NCBI GenBank assembly: GCA_015548865.1
Contig: JADMXW010000002.1
Coordinates: 260,795-324,794, forward strand
Length of the DNA: 64,000 nucleotides
From: Serratia marcescens
GTDB lineage: Bacteria; Pseudomonadota; Gammaproteobacteria; Enterobacterales; Enterobacteriaceae
Direction: 5' to 3'
The notes beneath the pieces are model-generated. The model saw only the letters and a program-made list of their open reading frames with translations, did no database searches and had not been told where the DNA came from. Position 1 is the first letter of the stretch. Each line of letters begins with the position of its first letter. Made by a program: the position numbers and the translations under genes. Positions 1 to 8,867 of the stretch are shown piece after piece.

Positions 1-284
1 GCTTGCTCAATGCCAACCGCCCAGTTAAAGGGAAACCCGCCGCCAGGTGATTGGCACTCAATAGACACGGTGGGGGCATTCATCCAACGCCCCTGATAAA
101 TAATGGTACCTATTGGTATATCCGCACCGGCTGATATGATCGGCGGGCTTAACGGCACACTAAGCGAGGTCGAGCCAAACCCCGTCTGATAGCTACAAGA
201 TATTGCAGCCCAACTGTGGCTACTGACCATGACTAGCAGCATCGTGCCAAGCAGCGTTAAAAAAGGGTTGTTTGCATACTTCAT
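1..284 (-). CDS. fimbrial tip adhesin / minor subunit, 3' end outside window
   Basis: The frame begins with ATG at 284, preceded by a GGGAG ribosome binding site, and stays open for about 95 codons to the window edge. The N-terminus is a signal peptide (MKYANNPF, a hydrophobic stretch, then SHSWA before AISCSYQTG). The mature part starts with cysteine- and serine-rich sequence typical of FimH/MrkD-like two-domain adhesins. It is the last gene of the chaperone-usher operon, 103 nt after the usher stop, which is the usual place for the tip adhesin. Its receptor cannot be guessed from this fragment. It could also be a long minor pilin. Confidence 0.72.
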   Translation of the reverse strand, partial: MKYANNPFLTLLGTMLLVMVSSHSWAAISCSYQTGFGSTSLSVPLSPPIISAGADIPIGTIIYQGRWMNAPTVSIECQSPGGGFPFNWAVGIEQ

Positions 285-387
285 ACTGTTTCTCCCTCTT
301 CCGGCATTGGCCGAAAGGACAGGCTGTGTGTAACCGCCATTACGTGTTGCGGACGCTCGCAAGTGTGCTGTTTTTAGCCTACGGGGC

Positions 388-2994
388 TTATACCGGTGCA
401 GAAGAATCCGCAGATTTGCACACGGAATTGAATTGCTGAATCTGGCGTTGTTCTTTCCCTTTCGCCATTGGCATCAGCAAGTAGCCAACCGTGCACGACA
501 TATCTGGACCTTCTCCCCATTTAACACGCAGCTGTCCTTTATCTTGTGAAACACGCGCATACAACTGACCGCCCTGCCCGACTGTACCAACACTGTTACC
601 TTGGCTATCAAAGATATCTGCACCAAAAGGTACGGGCTCTCCTTGATAGGTCGAATTTACCAGAATCGGTGTGCCGCTCTTGGCATTGTATTTCACCTTC
701 ACCACCGCACCGGAATGCGGGGCCACTTTCATACTGGTATTATCCAGTTCCAGGTCTGCTGACGCGCCTTTAGGATCGATATTGATTTCGTTCATCTGGT
801 ACGGGTTCAAATACGGCACCACAGCATAACCACGAGAATCAATCCTTACCCCTGGGTAAGATGACACGCTTGCGCCTTCTGCTCCTTTGGCTTCCACCAG
901 CGCAAAGGTATCCGAGGAGTACGGCGTGAAAGTCACGCCGCCAGCATGCCCGATAACCGTGCCATTCATTCCGGCAGAAGCACTGTGATATCCCTTACCT
1001 GTACTGTAGGCCCCACTCAATGCTGTCGCCGAGTTACGGTAACCACCACTCACAGAACCACTGGACCCCATATTCTGGTTGGCATGCATTGCCGTCACAG
1101 CATAGTTAAGCGAATTATCCGCCCCCGCAGTGCCGGACACACTTGCCTGCTGACCATAACGGCCGCTGCTGTCGTGAGACAGGTCCATACGCAAATAAGG
1201 CGTGTGGGTGGTATCGCTTCGGCCCAGAGGCATGCTAAAACTCAACAAATAGTTGGTCTGCGCAGTCCCCAAACTAGAGAAGCTGCGATTAACGTTAAAA
1301 CCGTAAGAAAGATTTTTATAACGGTTGTTATAGCCCATCTGATACTGCTTTTCGCTGCCCGCTTTATTCCAGTAGTTCTGCAACGATCCGCTGAGATACA
1401 GTTGCCCCCAATTCTCTGGCAAGCCCTGCCCAGCAGTAACCGTGACGCGATTCTTCGCTCTTGAAATCGCCTGCGGTGAATACCCCTCGGCCAGAGAGTC
1501 GCGTGTGCGCATCGCCGTCATAAAATCCATGTAACCCTCTGTCGAAAATCGATATGCTGCCAACGACAGGTTACTGTTGGTTTCACTGATAAGTTTACTG
1601 TAGCTCACGCGATAGCTTTGCCCATTAAAGGTGCTTCCAGTCTGATATTGGCTTTCCGTGTTCGCCTGATTGCCCAATCGGGTACGCGCCTGGGTGGCAT
1701 CAAAGGCCAACGCGCCGATTGGCGTACCTACCGCGGCCCCCAACTGCAATGCTGAGTAATTCTCACTGGCCTGCACACCACCATAACCCGTGATAGCGTT
1801 AGTCAAACCACGTTGATACGTGGCTTGAAAGAGTGATGGTTTATCCCTCAGATTATCGCTACGCACCTCTCCCCCTGTGACGGCATAACGCGATGAACCA
1901 GGGCGTAACAACTGGGCCACCGACGCATAAGGCACACTGAAATTTTGCTCTGTGCCATCAGACTCACGTACCGTGACATTCAGATCGCCACCGTAGCCCG
2001 TTGGATAAAGGTCATTAATCAGGAACTCCCCTGGGCTGACCGTGGTTTCATACAAAACCTGCCCCCCTTGCCGCACGGTGACCCGAGCATTGGTGCGAGC
2101 AATACCCCGAATCTCAGGTGCATAGCCGCGCAAGGACTCAGGTAACATTCTCTCATCGGTCATCAATTGTGCGCCGGTAAAGGGCAGCGTATCGAATAAT
2201 TGTCCCACCGTGTTCGATTGCCCCACCAGCATCCGCGCTTTCAGCGTCGGAATGTCGCGTTGGAGGTATGTATTGATACTGCTGTATTTACTGGGTCCGT
2301 TATCCATACGGGTATAAGACCCGTTGTGCCGTAAATACCAAGGCCCAACGTTAAGTCCAGCATTCAGCCCTGCAAATAATGAATTAAACGTTTCACCGTG
2401 AGATTCACTGGTATAACCATTGATGTTATATCCCATCAATAATGCAGGAACACCATCATCCCACAATTCTGGGCTCACCGTGCCGCGCGCAGTGTTCTGC
2501 ATGTAAATCTGCGGAATGACAATATCCAGCCGTTGCTCATTACTGTCGTAATTAACCTTAGCTTCAGGAAATTTTTGCTGTAAATCGACACATTGTTCAC
2601 CAACATTCTGTGAGCTAAAAAAATCCGAAGGCAATTTATCATAATTAAACGTAATGTTTTTAATCAAATCGATTGATAGACACGGATAGACCGTTTTATC
2701 CGCGTTCATTTTGAACTCAATATCAACATTACTGATCAGTTGCTCATTGATATACACCGCCGTTTTATATATTCCCGGCAGAACAGAAGCACCATCAGCG
2801 AAGCGACTAAGATCGACCAAAGCAGCATTATCAACATTCAGGAAAGATGCATCAAACTCAAGATTCTTTGCTATCTCCTGAGGCACATTAGGTGTCATTT
2901 CAGCATTAACATCACCCACGAACAGTGCTGACAAAATAGCCACACTCAATAAAGATAACTTATTTTTGGGTTTTGTTTGTAAATACTTTGACAT
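388..2994 (-). CDS. fimbrial outer-membrane usher (FimD/PapC family)
   Basis: Outer-membrane usher of 868 aa that takes chaperone-bound pilins and assembles them at the cell surface. After the signal peptide come an N-terminal domain (FDASFLNVDNAALVDLSRF), a 24-strand barrel region with the family motif RGIARTNARVTVRQGG at its plug, and C-terminal domains ending in a short cysteine-containing tail (MSCTVGYLLMP). Length fits the family. The open frame reaches a GTG at 3012, but ATG at 2994 has AGGA at proper spacing and gives MSKYLQTKPKN, so it is preferred. It lies 72 nt after the chaperone gene in the same operon. Confidence 0.95.
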   Translation of the reverse strand: MSKYLQTKPKNKLSLLSVAILSALFVGDVNAEMTPNVPQEIAKNLEFDASFLNVDNAALVDLSRFADGASVLPGIYKTAVYINEQLISNVDIEFKMNADKTVYPCLSIDLIKNITFNYDKLPSDFFSSQNVGEQCVDLQQKFPEAKVNYDSNEQRLDIVIPQIYMQNTARGTVSPELWDDGVPALLMGYNINGYTSESHGETFNSLFAGLNAGLNVGPWYLRHNGSYTRMDNGPSKYSSINTYLQRDIPTLKARMLVGQSNTVGQLFDTLPFTGAQLMTDERMLPESLRGYAPEIRGIARTNARVTVRQGGQVLYETTVSPGEFLINDLYPTGYGGDLNVTVRESDGTEQNFSVPYASVAQLLRPGSSRYAVTGGEVRSDNLRDKPSLFQATYQRGLTNAITGYGGVQASENYSALQLGAAVGTPIGALAFDATQARTRLGNQANTESQYQTGSTFNGQSYRVSYSKLISETNSNLSLAAYRFSTEGYMDFMTAMRTRDSLAEGYSPQAISRAKNRVTVTAGQGLPENWGQLYLSGSLQNYWNKAGSEKQYQMGYNNRYKNLSYGFNVNRSFSSLGTAQTNYLLSFSMPLGRSDTTHTPYLRMDLSHDSSGRYGQQASVSGTAGADNSLNYAVTAMHANQNMGSSGSVSGGYRNSATALSGAYSTGKGYHSASAGMNGTVIGHAGGVTFTPYSSDTFALVEAKGAEGASVSSYPGVRIDSRGYAVVPYLNPYQMNEINIDPKGASADLELDNTSMKVAPHSGAVVKVKYNAKSGTPILVNSTYQGEPVPFGADIFDSQGNSVGTVGQGGQLYARVSQDKGQLRVKWGEGPDMSCTVGYLLMPMAKGKEQRQIQQFNSVCKSADSSAPV

Positions 2995-3066
2995 AACAAG
3001 TCCTGTCAACACCCTTTCCTGAATGATGATGAGTATGAATTAAAGAGATATACTGTTTTGGAAGAA

Positions 3067-3765
3067 TTATTTCACGACAGACTCAAACGCATGTACTGCG
3101 CCATAATCATTAACAAAACTTCCACTTATCTTATTTCCGGAACTCGCCGGTAACTCCAACACCATAGAACTGCGCGGGGCGACCATCGCATAATCAAGTT
3201 TTTTACCATTTACGGATATATTCACCAAAGAGACATAATACGGTGTCGGATTGGTTGCTTGAATACGATTCCCCTGGGTATTCCAAGTGATGGCCTTTGG
3301 CGCTTCATTGGCATTACCTTCCAGACCTGCCGGACGATAAAACAGCTTGATTCGCGAACGAAAAGCCATCTGCAAACGGTTCTCTTCACTTTTCGCCTGA
3401 GATTTTGCAGGCACTTCCAATACGTTCAGCCAAAATACCGATTCTTTATCCAACGGCAATGCATCGCCGGTATAGCTGATACGCAATGTTTGTCCCTTGC
3501 CCGACTCAACCCGGTTCATTGGGGGAGTTAATACAAACGGCACTTTGATCGCAGAGGGTTTGGCATTGACATCACCGTTATCTATCCAGCTTTGCAGCAA
3601 TACGGGAGACGGGCCACCGTTATTTATTTTCACACTCACTTCTTTGGCATCAGCGGGATAGATAACACGCGTGCCGCTAATAACAACGCTTGCCTGCCCT
3701 GTCATGCTAAACAAAGCAGCAGCAAGTAACCCCACCCGCTGAAGATTGAAAGAGAAAAATTTCAT
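3067..3765 (-). CDS. periplasmic fimbrial chaperone (PapD/FimC family)
   Basis: Periplasmic chaperone of 232 aa that folds pilin subunits by donor-strand complementation and delivers them to the usher. A signal peptide (to about SMTGQA) is followed by two Ig-like domains. Family features visible are SGTRVIYPADAKEVSVKI (G1/A1 strands and the conserved Arg), FVLTPPMNRVESGKGQTLRI, and ESVFWLNVLEVP, a PapD-family signature. AFRSRIKLFYRP contains the conserved inter-domain segment. It lies between the major subunit gene (51-nt gap) and the usher gene. Confidence 0.95.
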   Translation of the reverse strand: MKFFSFNLQRVGLLAAALFSMTGQASVVISGTRVIYPADAKEVSVKINNGGPSPVLLQSWIDNGDVNAKPSAIKVPFVLTPPMNRVESGKGQTLRISYTGDALPLDKESVFWLNVLEVPAKSQAKSEENRLQMAFRSRIKLFYRPAGLEGNANEAPKAITWNTQGNRIQATNPTPYYVSLVNISVNGKKLDYAMVAPRSSMVLELPASSGNKISGSFVNDYGAVHAFESVVK

Positions 3766-3816
3766 ACAATACTCCTGGCTGACAAACTGGGAGGGAATTC
3801 ACCCTCCCGAAGACGA

Positions 3817-4356
3817 TTACTGATACTGAATAGAATAGACAACGCTGCTAACAACTGTACCCGCTGTGGTTGCACCGTCTGCAAAGTAACGAACGATGTA
3901 AGGCAGGTTGGCGCTACCCGATGAAATGTTTACATACGAGTTACCGTTCACCTGATTCTGGTTACCGGCTTCAATCACTGCACGAGATGGGCTGGAGCCA
4001 TCAAGTAATTGCAGACTGACATTAGTTGCAGTCCCATTGTTATTCAGGCGTCCCGTTACAGAATCTACGGTCGCCCCCGCTTCAAAAAATGCGGATGCGG
4101 TTTGCAATGTGCCCGCACAGTTGTTCAGCGCCATAGTAAAGCCAGTATCACCCGCTGTTTGACCAGTGGAAGACAGTTGGTTTGTCCCAATGGTAGGCAG
4201 CACAACAGTTGCATCAGCAGCCTGACCATCAACAACAACGTCACAGGTATTAGAATTCAGTTGTCCATTAAACGTGATGGTGCCGGTTGAAGCAGCGTGT
4301 GCCAGGCCAACAGACATCATTGCGGTAGCAACTGCAGATAAAACGATCTTTTTCAT
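3817..4356 (-). CDS. major fimbrial subunit (FimA/MrkA-like pilin)
   Basis: Pilin of 179 aa forming the fimbrial shaft. Signal peptide MKKIVLSAVATAMMSVGLAHA is followed by STGTITFNGQLNSNTCDV, with the first disulfide Cys in the typical TITFNG...TC context. The second Cys is in ALNNCAGT. The C-terminus ends in VVYSIQYQ, the beta-zipper motif with penultimate aromatic residue that the chaperone recognises. As first gene of the operon it is expected to be the most highly expressed. It is driven from the long AT-rich region upstream. Confidence 0.95.
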   Translation of the reverse strand: MKKIVLSAVATAMMSVGLAHAASTGTITFNGQLNSNTCDVVVDGQAADATVVLPTIGTNQLSSTGQTAGDTGFTMALNNCAGTLQTASAFFEAGATVDSVTGRLNNNGTATNVSLQLLDGSSPSRAVIEAGNQNQVNGNSYVNISSGSANLPYIVRYFADGATTAGTVVSSVVYSIQYQ

Positions 4357-5201
4357 TTACATATACCTTACTTAGTTATCACTCATGATTTTTAATATTT
4401 AGGAATCGTCTTAATATTTGTAGAACGATCCGTTAGACATCCTTATTGAAGAAAATAGGAATTTCCGTCAAAAGGGAAAACTCTCAATTAGTCACCTGGG
4501 GAGTGTTCAATATACTTCCAAGAAAAATAAACGACAGCAGAAAAACCACACCAACATTGACTAGCGAGGTGCACTATAAAACCCGCCAGATAATTCAGTA
4601 AAGAAAGTAATTTTTATCAGCGATAAATTAAAGCTATCTCTTTGTTAAAACCCAACAGAAAAACATAAAACTTTTCAAATTTAAAGATAATTTACATTAG
4701 TCATGTATTAAATAAGTGAATCAAACCCTAGCCACTTTTACTTATCCAATCAAAAAAACCGTCCACAACCCAGTATAAAAACATCACAATAGCCATTTAA
4801 CTAATTGATAAAAAACAATTTTTTTATTAATGATAATGTTTTTGTATCAGGGATAAAAAATACTTCATTCACAATCACAAAGTATAATTTTATACTGATA
4901 CTTATCACTTCCTTAAGTAATGCAGTAACAGATATTTTTTTGCGCACACCTTCATGCCGGTACCATTTTTACATTTAAACTGTAGTGCTCTTACAACGTT
5001 ACACGCTTTAGATTTACACACTCTGCAGTGACACATCGTTATCTCGTTTTTTCACATTGCTATTTGTAAAGCTTTTTTATCCCATAAGGAATGTTTATTA
5101 ATTTGACAAGAAAAAATCATGTTCAGTAAGAACATGCTGTTTTTATAGTTCAAAACATTCATGGCATCAAAACCAAGGATTGCGAAAGTAACGCTATATT
5201 T
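4357..5201. promoter_or_regulatory. long AT-rich divergent intergenic region between fimbrial operon and LysR gene
   Basis: About 845 bp without a credible gene, visibly much richer in A and T than its neighbours, between the start of the pilin gene (minus) and the first LysR gene (plus). It should hold both promoters. It contains many A and T tracts, as in regions silenced by H-NS, and one clear inverted repeat listed separately. No invertible-switch repeats or recombinase gene were found, so phase variation by inversion is not supported. Confidence 0.55.
5118..5136. promoter_or_regulatory. perfect 7-bp inverted repeat upstream of LysR gene
   Basis: CATGTTC, a 5-nt spacer and GAACATG form a perfect dyad about 65 bp before the LysR start. 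A short T run follows on the plus strand. It may be a binding site for the LysR protein itself, or a small terminator. The sequence alone does not decide. Confidence 0.4.
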
Positions 5202-6179
5202 ATGAGACATTTTCCTAAACCTAATCAGTTAAAAATTTTCCAGTCAATATTGGAACATGGCAGTTTTCGGGCTGCAGCCAAGGCGTTGTATCAGACTCAG
5301 CCAGCCCTTACCCAATCGATGAATGAACTTGAGAAAATGTTAGGGACCCCTTTACTGATTCGGGGCCCACGCGGTGTTGAACTCACTGAAGCGGGGAGAC
5401 TTTTTGAACCGCGCGCAAAGTTAATCTTGAAAGAACTGGAACGCGCCGTAAATGAAGTCAGACAATTTAACACATTATCCAGGGGAACGATTGAAATGGG
5501 AAGCTCATCGCTCCCTTTTTTAACCATGTTGCCCTCGGCAATACAGCGTTTTCAAACACGCTTTCCGCAAGTCAACATCAACCTTACCGAAGGGCAACTT
5601 TCCGCACTACTGCCAGAACTGCGGATGGGAAAATTAGATTTTATTATTGGAGCGACATGCCCCGAAAGCGCGCTATCCAGTGAGTTTATTGAAGAACCCT
5701 TTTTTACCGCGCCTTTTTGCATACTGGCACGCCGCGGGCACCCATTGTCACACTGCACATCATTAAGCCAACTCAACGGGGCCAAGTGGTATTTACCCAC
5801 AGCAAAAATTGGCTACTACAATCAGTTGGAAAAATGGTTGTTTCCTTTAGGTCAACAACCAACGACGACGATCGTCAGAGGTGATGCGGCCATCATGGCG
5901 CAGCAAATGGTGTTACATGCAGATTTTCTGACTGTGGCAGCAAAAGAGATCATGCAGGTGCCTTATCTTGGCAGGCTATTTTGTATGTTACCGATTGAAG
6001 AAGCGTTACCGGATGCACATTTCAGCTTCATCTATTCCCAACATTCACCGCTGACGCAGAATGCCAGAAGAATGATCGAAAAACTGCGTTGGGAATGTAA
6101 AAACTATCCCTGGCATAGTGAACCTAAACCTGAACCTGATAGCCACCTTCTATCCGCTTTTATAAAAGAAGGCGGGTAA
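5202..6179 (+). CDS. LysR-type transcriptional regulator (first of tandem pair)
   Basis: LysR-family regulator of 325 aa. The winged helix-turn-helix covers about residues 1-65 (NQLKIFQSILEHGSFRAAAK, then TQPALTQSMNELEKMLGTPL). It is followed by the linker helix and a periplasmic-binding-like effector domain. The N-terminus recalls the TdcA/AbgR branch, but the ligand is unknown. It is divergent from the fimbrial operon and 162 bp upstream of a second, clearly related LysR gene. It could control the fimbriae, its neighbour, or the importer operons beyond. The C-terminal tail beyond about residue 305 is longer than in its paralogue. Confidence 0.9.
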   Translation: MRHFPKPNQLKIFQSILEHGSFRAAAKALYQTQPALTQSMNELEKMLGTPLLIRGPRGVELTEAGRLFEPRAKLILKELERAVNEVRQFNTLSRGTIEMGSSSLPFLTMLPSAIQRFQTRFPQVNINLTEGQLSALLPELRMGKLDFIIGATCPESALSSEFIEEPFFTAPFCILARRGHPLSHCTSLSQLNGAKWYLPTAKIGYYNQLEKWLFPLGQQPTTTIVRGDAAIMAQQMVLHADFLTVAAKEIMQVPYLGRLFCMLPIEEALPDAHFSFIYSQHSPLTQNARRMIEKLRWECKNYPWHSEPKPEPDSHLLSAFIKEGG

Positions 6180-6202
6180 GTGGTGGCTAGAAACTAACGT
6201 CA

Positions 6203-6220
6203 TCAAGCTACCCAGCTTGA
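6203..6220 (+). terminator. hairpin after first LysR gene
   Basis: TCAAGCT, a 4-nt loop and AGCTTGA form a perfect 7-bp stem 24 nt after the stop codon. Only a weak T-rich tract follows further downstream, so intrinsic termination may be partial. Confidence 0.4.
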
Positions 6221-6341
6221 CATTTAATGATGCCTTTTCTGCTTGCCATGGTCAATAAAACCGTTTATTCAACGACTTGTTGCCAACACTAAAAACCCAG
6301 CTACATTAGAAAAACGTGCTCTATAACGCTGGTGTTGGCCA

Positions 6342-7262
6342 ATGAAAGAACTACCCAAAATTAATCAACTTAGGAATTTTCAGGCAATCATTCGGTATGG
6401 GAGTATCAGAACAGCATCACAGGCATTGTTTCAAACACAGCCCGCTATGACGCGCAGTATTCAGGAGTTGGAAAGAATACTGGGTGTTACCCTATTAGCA
6501 AGGGGGCCTCAGGGGATGGTATTGACCAAGATGGGGCGTATATTTGAACCCAGAGTTGATATGCTGCTCAACGATCTGGAAAGGGCCGTTGATGAGTTGC
6601 ACCAGGCGAGTCAAATATCACAAGGCTCCGTTGTGTTCGGTTGTTCACATTTGCCCGCCTTCAGCATCATGCCAGCGTTGATCAATAAATTCCAAAAAGA
6701 TCATCCTACGGCCAGCATTACCATTATCGAAGGACAATTATCCGAGCTCATCACCTCACTGCGTTTAGGGCGAATAGACTTCTATCTCGGCATTGCTTCA
6801 CCCGAAATTTCCATGAACGAGTTTTTTATCGAAACGTCGATTCAAACAGAGTTTTGCATCATGGCGCGTCATGGACACCCATTAGCGAATAGCACCTCCC
6901 TGAGTCAATTACAGGGGTGCAAATGGTATTTCCCGAATGCCAGAACAGGGTACTACAAAGAATTAGAGAAGCATGTATTTCCCAATGGTAAACAAGGGAA
7001 TGGCTGCGTCATTTATGGTGATTCAATGACAATTGGTGAACAATTGGTGACACATGAGGATTATCTATTTATTGGCCCTAAGGCAATTCTCAAGGTTGAA
7101 CACATTAAGAATATCGTGTCGATAGTGCCCGTTCGCGAAAAGTTGCCTGATGCCGAGTACACACTGATCTACAAACAGCAGTTGGGGCTGACACCATTGG
7201 CTAAGCAACTGATGGATGAAATAAACGTGGCATGCACTGCGTTTCTCTCCAACATCGAATAA
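6342..7262 (+). CDS. LysR-type transcriptional regulator (second of tandem pair)
   Basis: LysR-family regulator of 306 aa. The helix-turn-helix lies near residues 5-65 (NQLRNFQAIIRYGSIRTASQ, TQPAMTRSIQELERILG). It aligns with the upstream LysR protein along the whole length, for example ARGPQGMVLTKMGRIFEPR against IRGPRGVELTEAGRLFEPR and KWYFPNARTGYYKELEK against KWYLPTAKIGYYNQLEK. The two are therefore tandem paralogues. It is convergent with an ABC permease gene. The ligand and targets are not evident. Confidence 0.9.
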   Translation: MKELPKINQLRNFQAIIRYGSIRTASQALFQTQPAMTRSIQELERILGVTLLARGPQGMVLTKMGRIFEPRVDMLLNDLERAVDELHQASQISQGSVVFGCSHLPAFSIMPALINKFQKDHPTASITIIEGQLSELITSLRLGRIDFYLGIASPEISMNEFFIETSIQTEFCIMARHGHPLANSTSLSQLQGCKWYFPNARTGYYKELEKHVFPNGKQGNGCVIYGDSMTIGEQLVTHEDYLFIGPKAILKVEHIKNIVSIVPVREKLPDAEYTLIYKQQLGLTPLAKQLMDEINVACTAFLSNIE

Positions 7263-7288
7263 TGTAGCACTATCGCATCAATCGCGAT

Positions 7289-7312
7289 GACAGGACAGCC
7301 AGACGTCCTGTC
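7289..7312. terminator. hairpin between convergent LysR and permease genes
   Basis: GACAGGAC and GTCCTGTC form a perfect 8-bp stem with an 8-nt loop, placed between two convergent genes. No strong T run is present on either side, so it is only a candidate bidirectional terminator. Confidence 0.4.
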
Positions 7313-7354
7313 TCTGGTTAGTAGAAGAAAAACGCCGATGCGTGAATTCAGCCA

Positions 7355-8116
7355 CTACCTCCCCCCCGATTCCCAGAAAACAACCCTGCGTTGTAACCAG
7401 CGTACACTTTGTGCGCCACACAACCCGATCAATGCCAGCAAGAACACGCCCGCAAACAGAGTGGACAAACTCATGTTCACAGAACTGGACGCTATCAAAT
7501 ACCCCAAACCACTCTGTGCAGATAAAAATTCAGCCACAACCGCACCAATTAATGCTAACGCCACACCAATCTGCAATCCGGCAAAAATATCGCCTGCCGC
7601 TGAAGGCAACTTTACATGAAACAATAAATAATAACGGGATGCCGAAAATGCACGACAGGTATCCAGTAATTCAACATCGGTACGGCGAATACCATTAACG
7701 GTGTTGACAAACAGAGGGAAAAAACAAACCAACGTTACCAGCACAATTTTAGATGCCACGCCAAAACCGAACCAGACGAGAATAATCGGCCCCAATGCCA
7801 CTTTGGGTGTGGCTTGTAGCGCAATCAGCAATGGATAGACAAAGCGTTCAAACATCTGCGACTCCGCCAGCACGATGCCAAGCAGAACCGCCAGCAAACT
7901 GCCGATGATATATCCAGCCAACGTTTCACCCACTGTCATCGCAATATGCGGCCACAGGCTCTGATCGCTAAATCCATCGCGTAATGCGCGGAACACGGCT
8001 GCAGGCGGAGGCAGAAGATAATCGGGAACGGAAAATAGACGTACAGACACATCCCAAATAAGCACCAATACAGCAAGACTCACCAAGGGGAATAACAGGG
8101 AGAAAAGTCTATGCAT
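7355..8116 (-). CDS. ABC transporter permease, SsuC/TauC type
   Basis: Inner-membrane permease of about 253 aa for a nitrate/sulfonate/taurine-type importer. Several hydrophobic helices are visible, and the EAA-like loop reads DTCRAFSASRYYLLFHVKLPSAAGDIFAGLQIGVALALIGAV, typical of the SsuC/TauC family. The open frame extends to 8164, but ATG at 8116 (MHRLFSLLFPLV) overlaps the ATPase stop by 8 nt and gives the normal N-terminus, so it is chosen. It is the last gene of a four-gene operon of binding protein, hydrolase, ATPase and permease. The substrate is not set by sequence. Confidence 0.9.
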   Translation of the reverse strand: MHRLFSLLFPLVSLAVLVLIWDVSVRLFSVPDYLLPPPAAVFRALRDGFSDQSLWPHIAMTVGETLAGYIIGSLLAVLLGIVLAESQMFERFVYPLLIALQATPKVALGPIILVWFGFGVASKIVLVTLVCFFPLFVNTVNGIRRTDVELLDTCRAFSASRYYLLFHVKLPSAAGDIFAGLQIGVALALIGAVVAEFLSAQSGLGYLIASSSVNMSLSTLFAGVFLLALIGLCGAQSVRWLQRRVVFWESGGR

Positions 8117-8867
8117 GGGTGAAATATCTCCGTAAATGCTGGCACAGTGCCATAAACTCATCATTAGCCAGCGTATCCAATGTGCGCGATCGGGGCAGTG
8201 GAACTGTCACACTCTCAATAATGCGCCCGGGACGAGGCGACATCACCAACACCCGATCGGCAAGAAATACCGCTTCCTGAATACTGTGGGTAATGAACAA
8301 CACAGATTTGCGCTGTTGCTCCCAAATGCGTTGGAGTTCCAGCATCAAGAATTCGCGTGACAGGGCATCCAGAGCGGCAAAGGGTTCATCCATCAACAAT
8401 AAGTCAGGATCGTGTAGCAACATCCGCGCGATGCCGACTCGCTGTTGCATCCCCCCGGAAAGCTCAAAGGGATAATCGCTCGCAAAGTCGACCAGGCCGA
8501 CCAGATCAAGTAATTGTCGTGCTCGCACTCGGGCTGATGCATCTGACAACCCCAACGTGCGCGCTGGAAGCAGCACGTTATCCAATACCGTTTTCCAGGG
8601 CAGCAAATTGGGCTTCTGAAATACCACCCCTGTGTGTCGGCTTGGTCCGACGACAGTTCGAGAGGCCACCTGTACGTGTCCTGATGTGGCGGACATAAGT
8701 CCCGCAGCAAGCTTAAGGATAGTGGACTTGCCGCATCCGGAGGGGCCCAGTAACGCGACAAACTCCCCCGTCTCTACCCGTAAATCAACCTCAGTCAGCG
8801 CGTTGATTTCTCCTCTGCGCGTTGCATAGGTCAGGCTGACATCTCGCAGTTCCAGCGCAGCAGTCAT
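8109..8867 (-). CDS. ABC transporter ATPase, SsuB/TauB type
   Basis: Cytoplasmic ATPase of 252 aa. Walker A is GPSGCGKST (residues 41-49), the signature LSGGMQQ is at 136-142, Walker B is LLLMDE at 156-161, and the switch His lies in FITHS. FQKPNLLPWKTVLDNV is characteristic of the nitrate/sulfonate/taurine branch. The start overlaps the stop of the upstream hydrolase gene by 4 nt, indicating translational coupling. It powers the permease encoded just downstream. Confidence 0.94.
   Translation of the reverse strand: MTAALELRDVSLTYATRRGEINALTEVDLRVETGEFVALLGPSGCGKSTILKLAAGLMSATSGHVQVASRTVVGPSRHTGVVFQKPNLLPWKTVLDNVLLPARTLGLSDASARVRARQLLDLVGLVDFASDYPFELSGGMQQRVGIARMLLHDPDLLLMDEPFAALDALSREFLMLELQRIWEQQRKSVLFITHSIQEAVFLADRVLVMSPRPGRIIESVTVPLPRSRTLDTLANDEFMALCQHLRRYFTHA

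Noticed and set aside
946..1464. 172-codon open frame on the plus strand
   Set aside because: It runs antisense through the usher gene, has low-quality composition and no family features; a shadow of the real gene.
4357..5201. Possible fim-type invertible promoter switch
   Set aside because: No pair of inverted repeats at switch-like distance and no FimB/FimE-like recombinase gene in the window.
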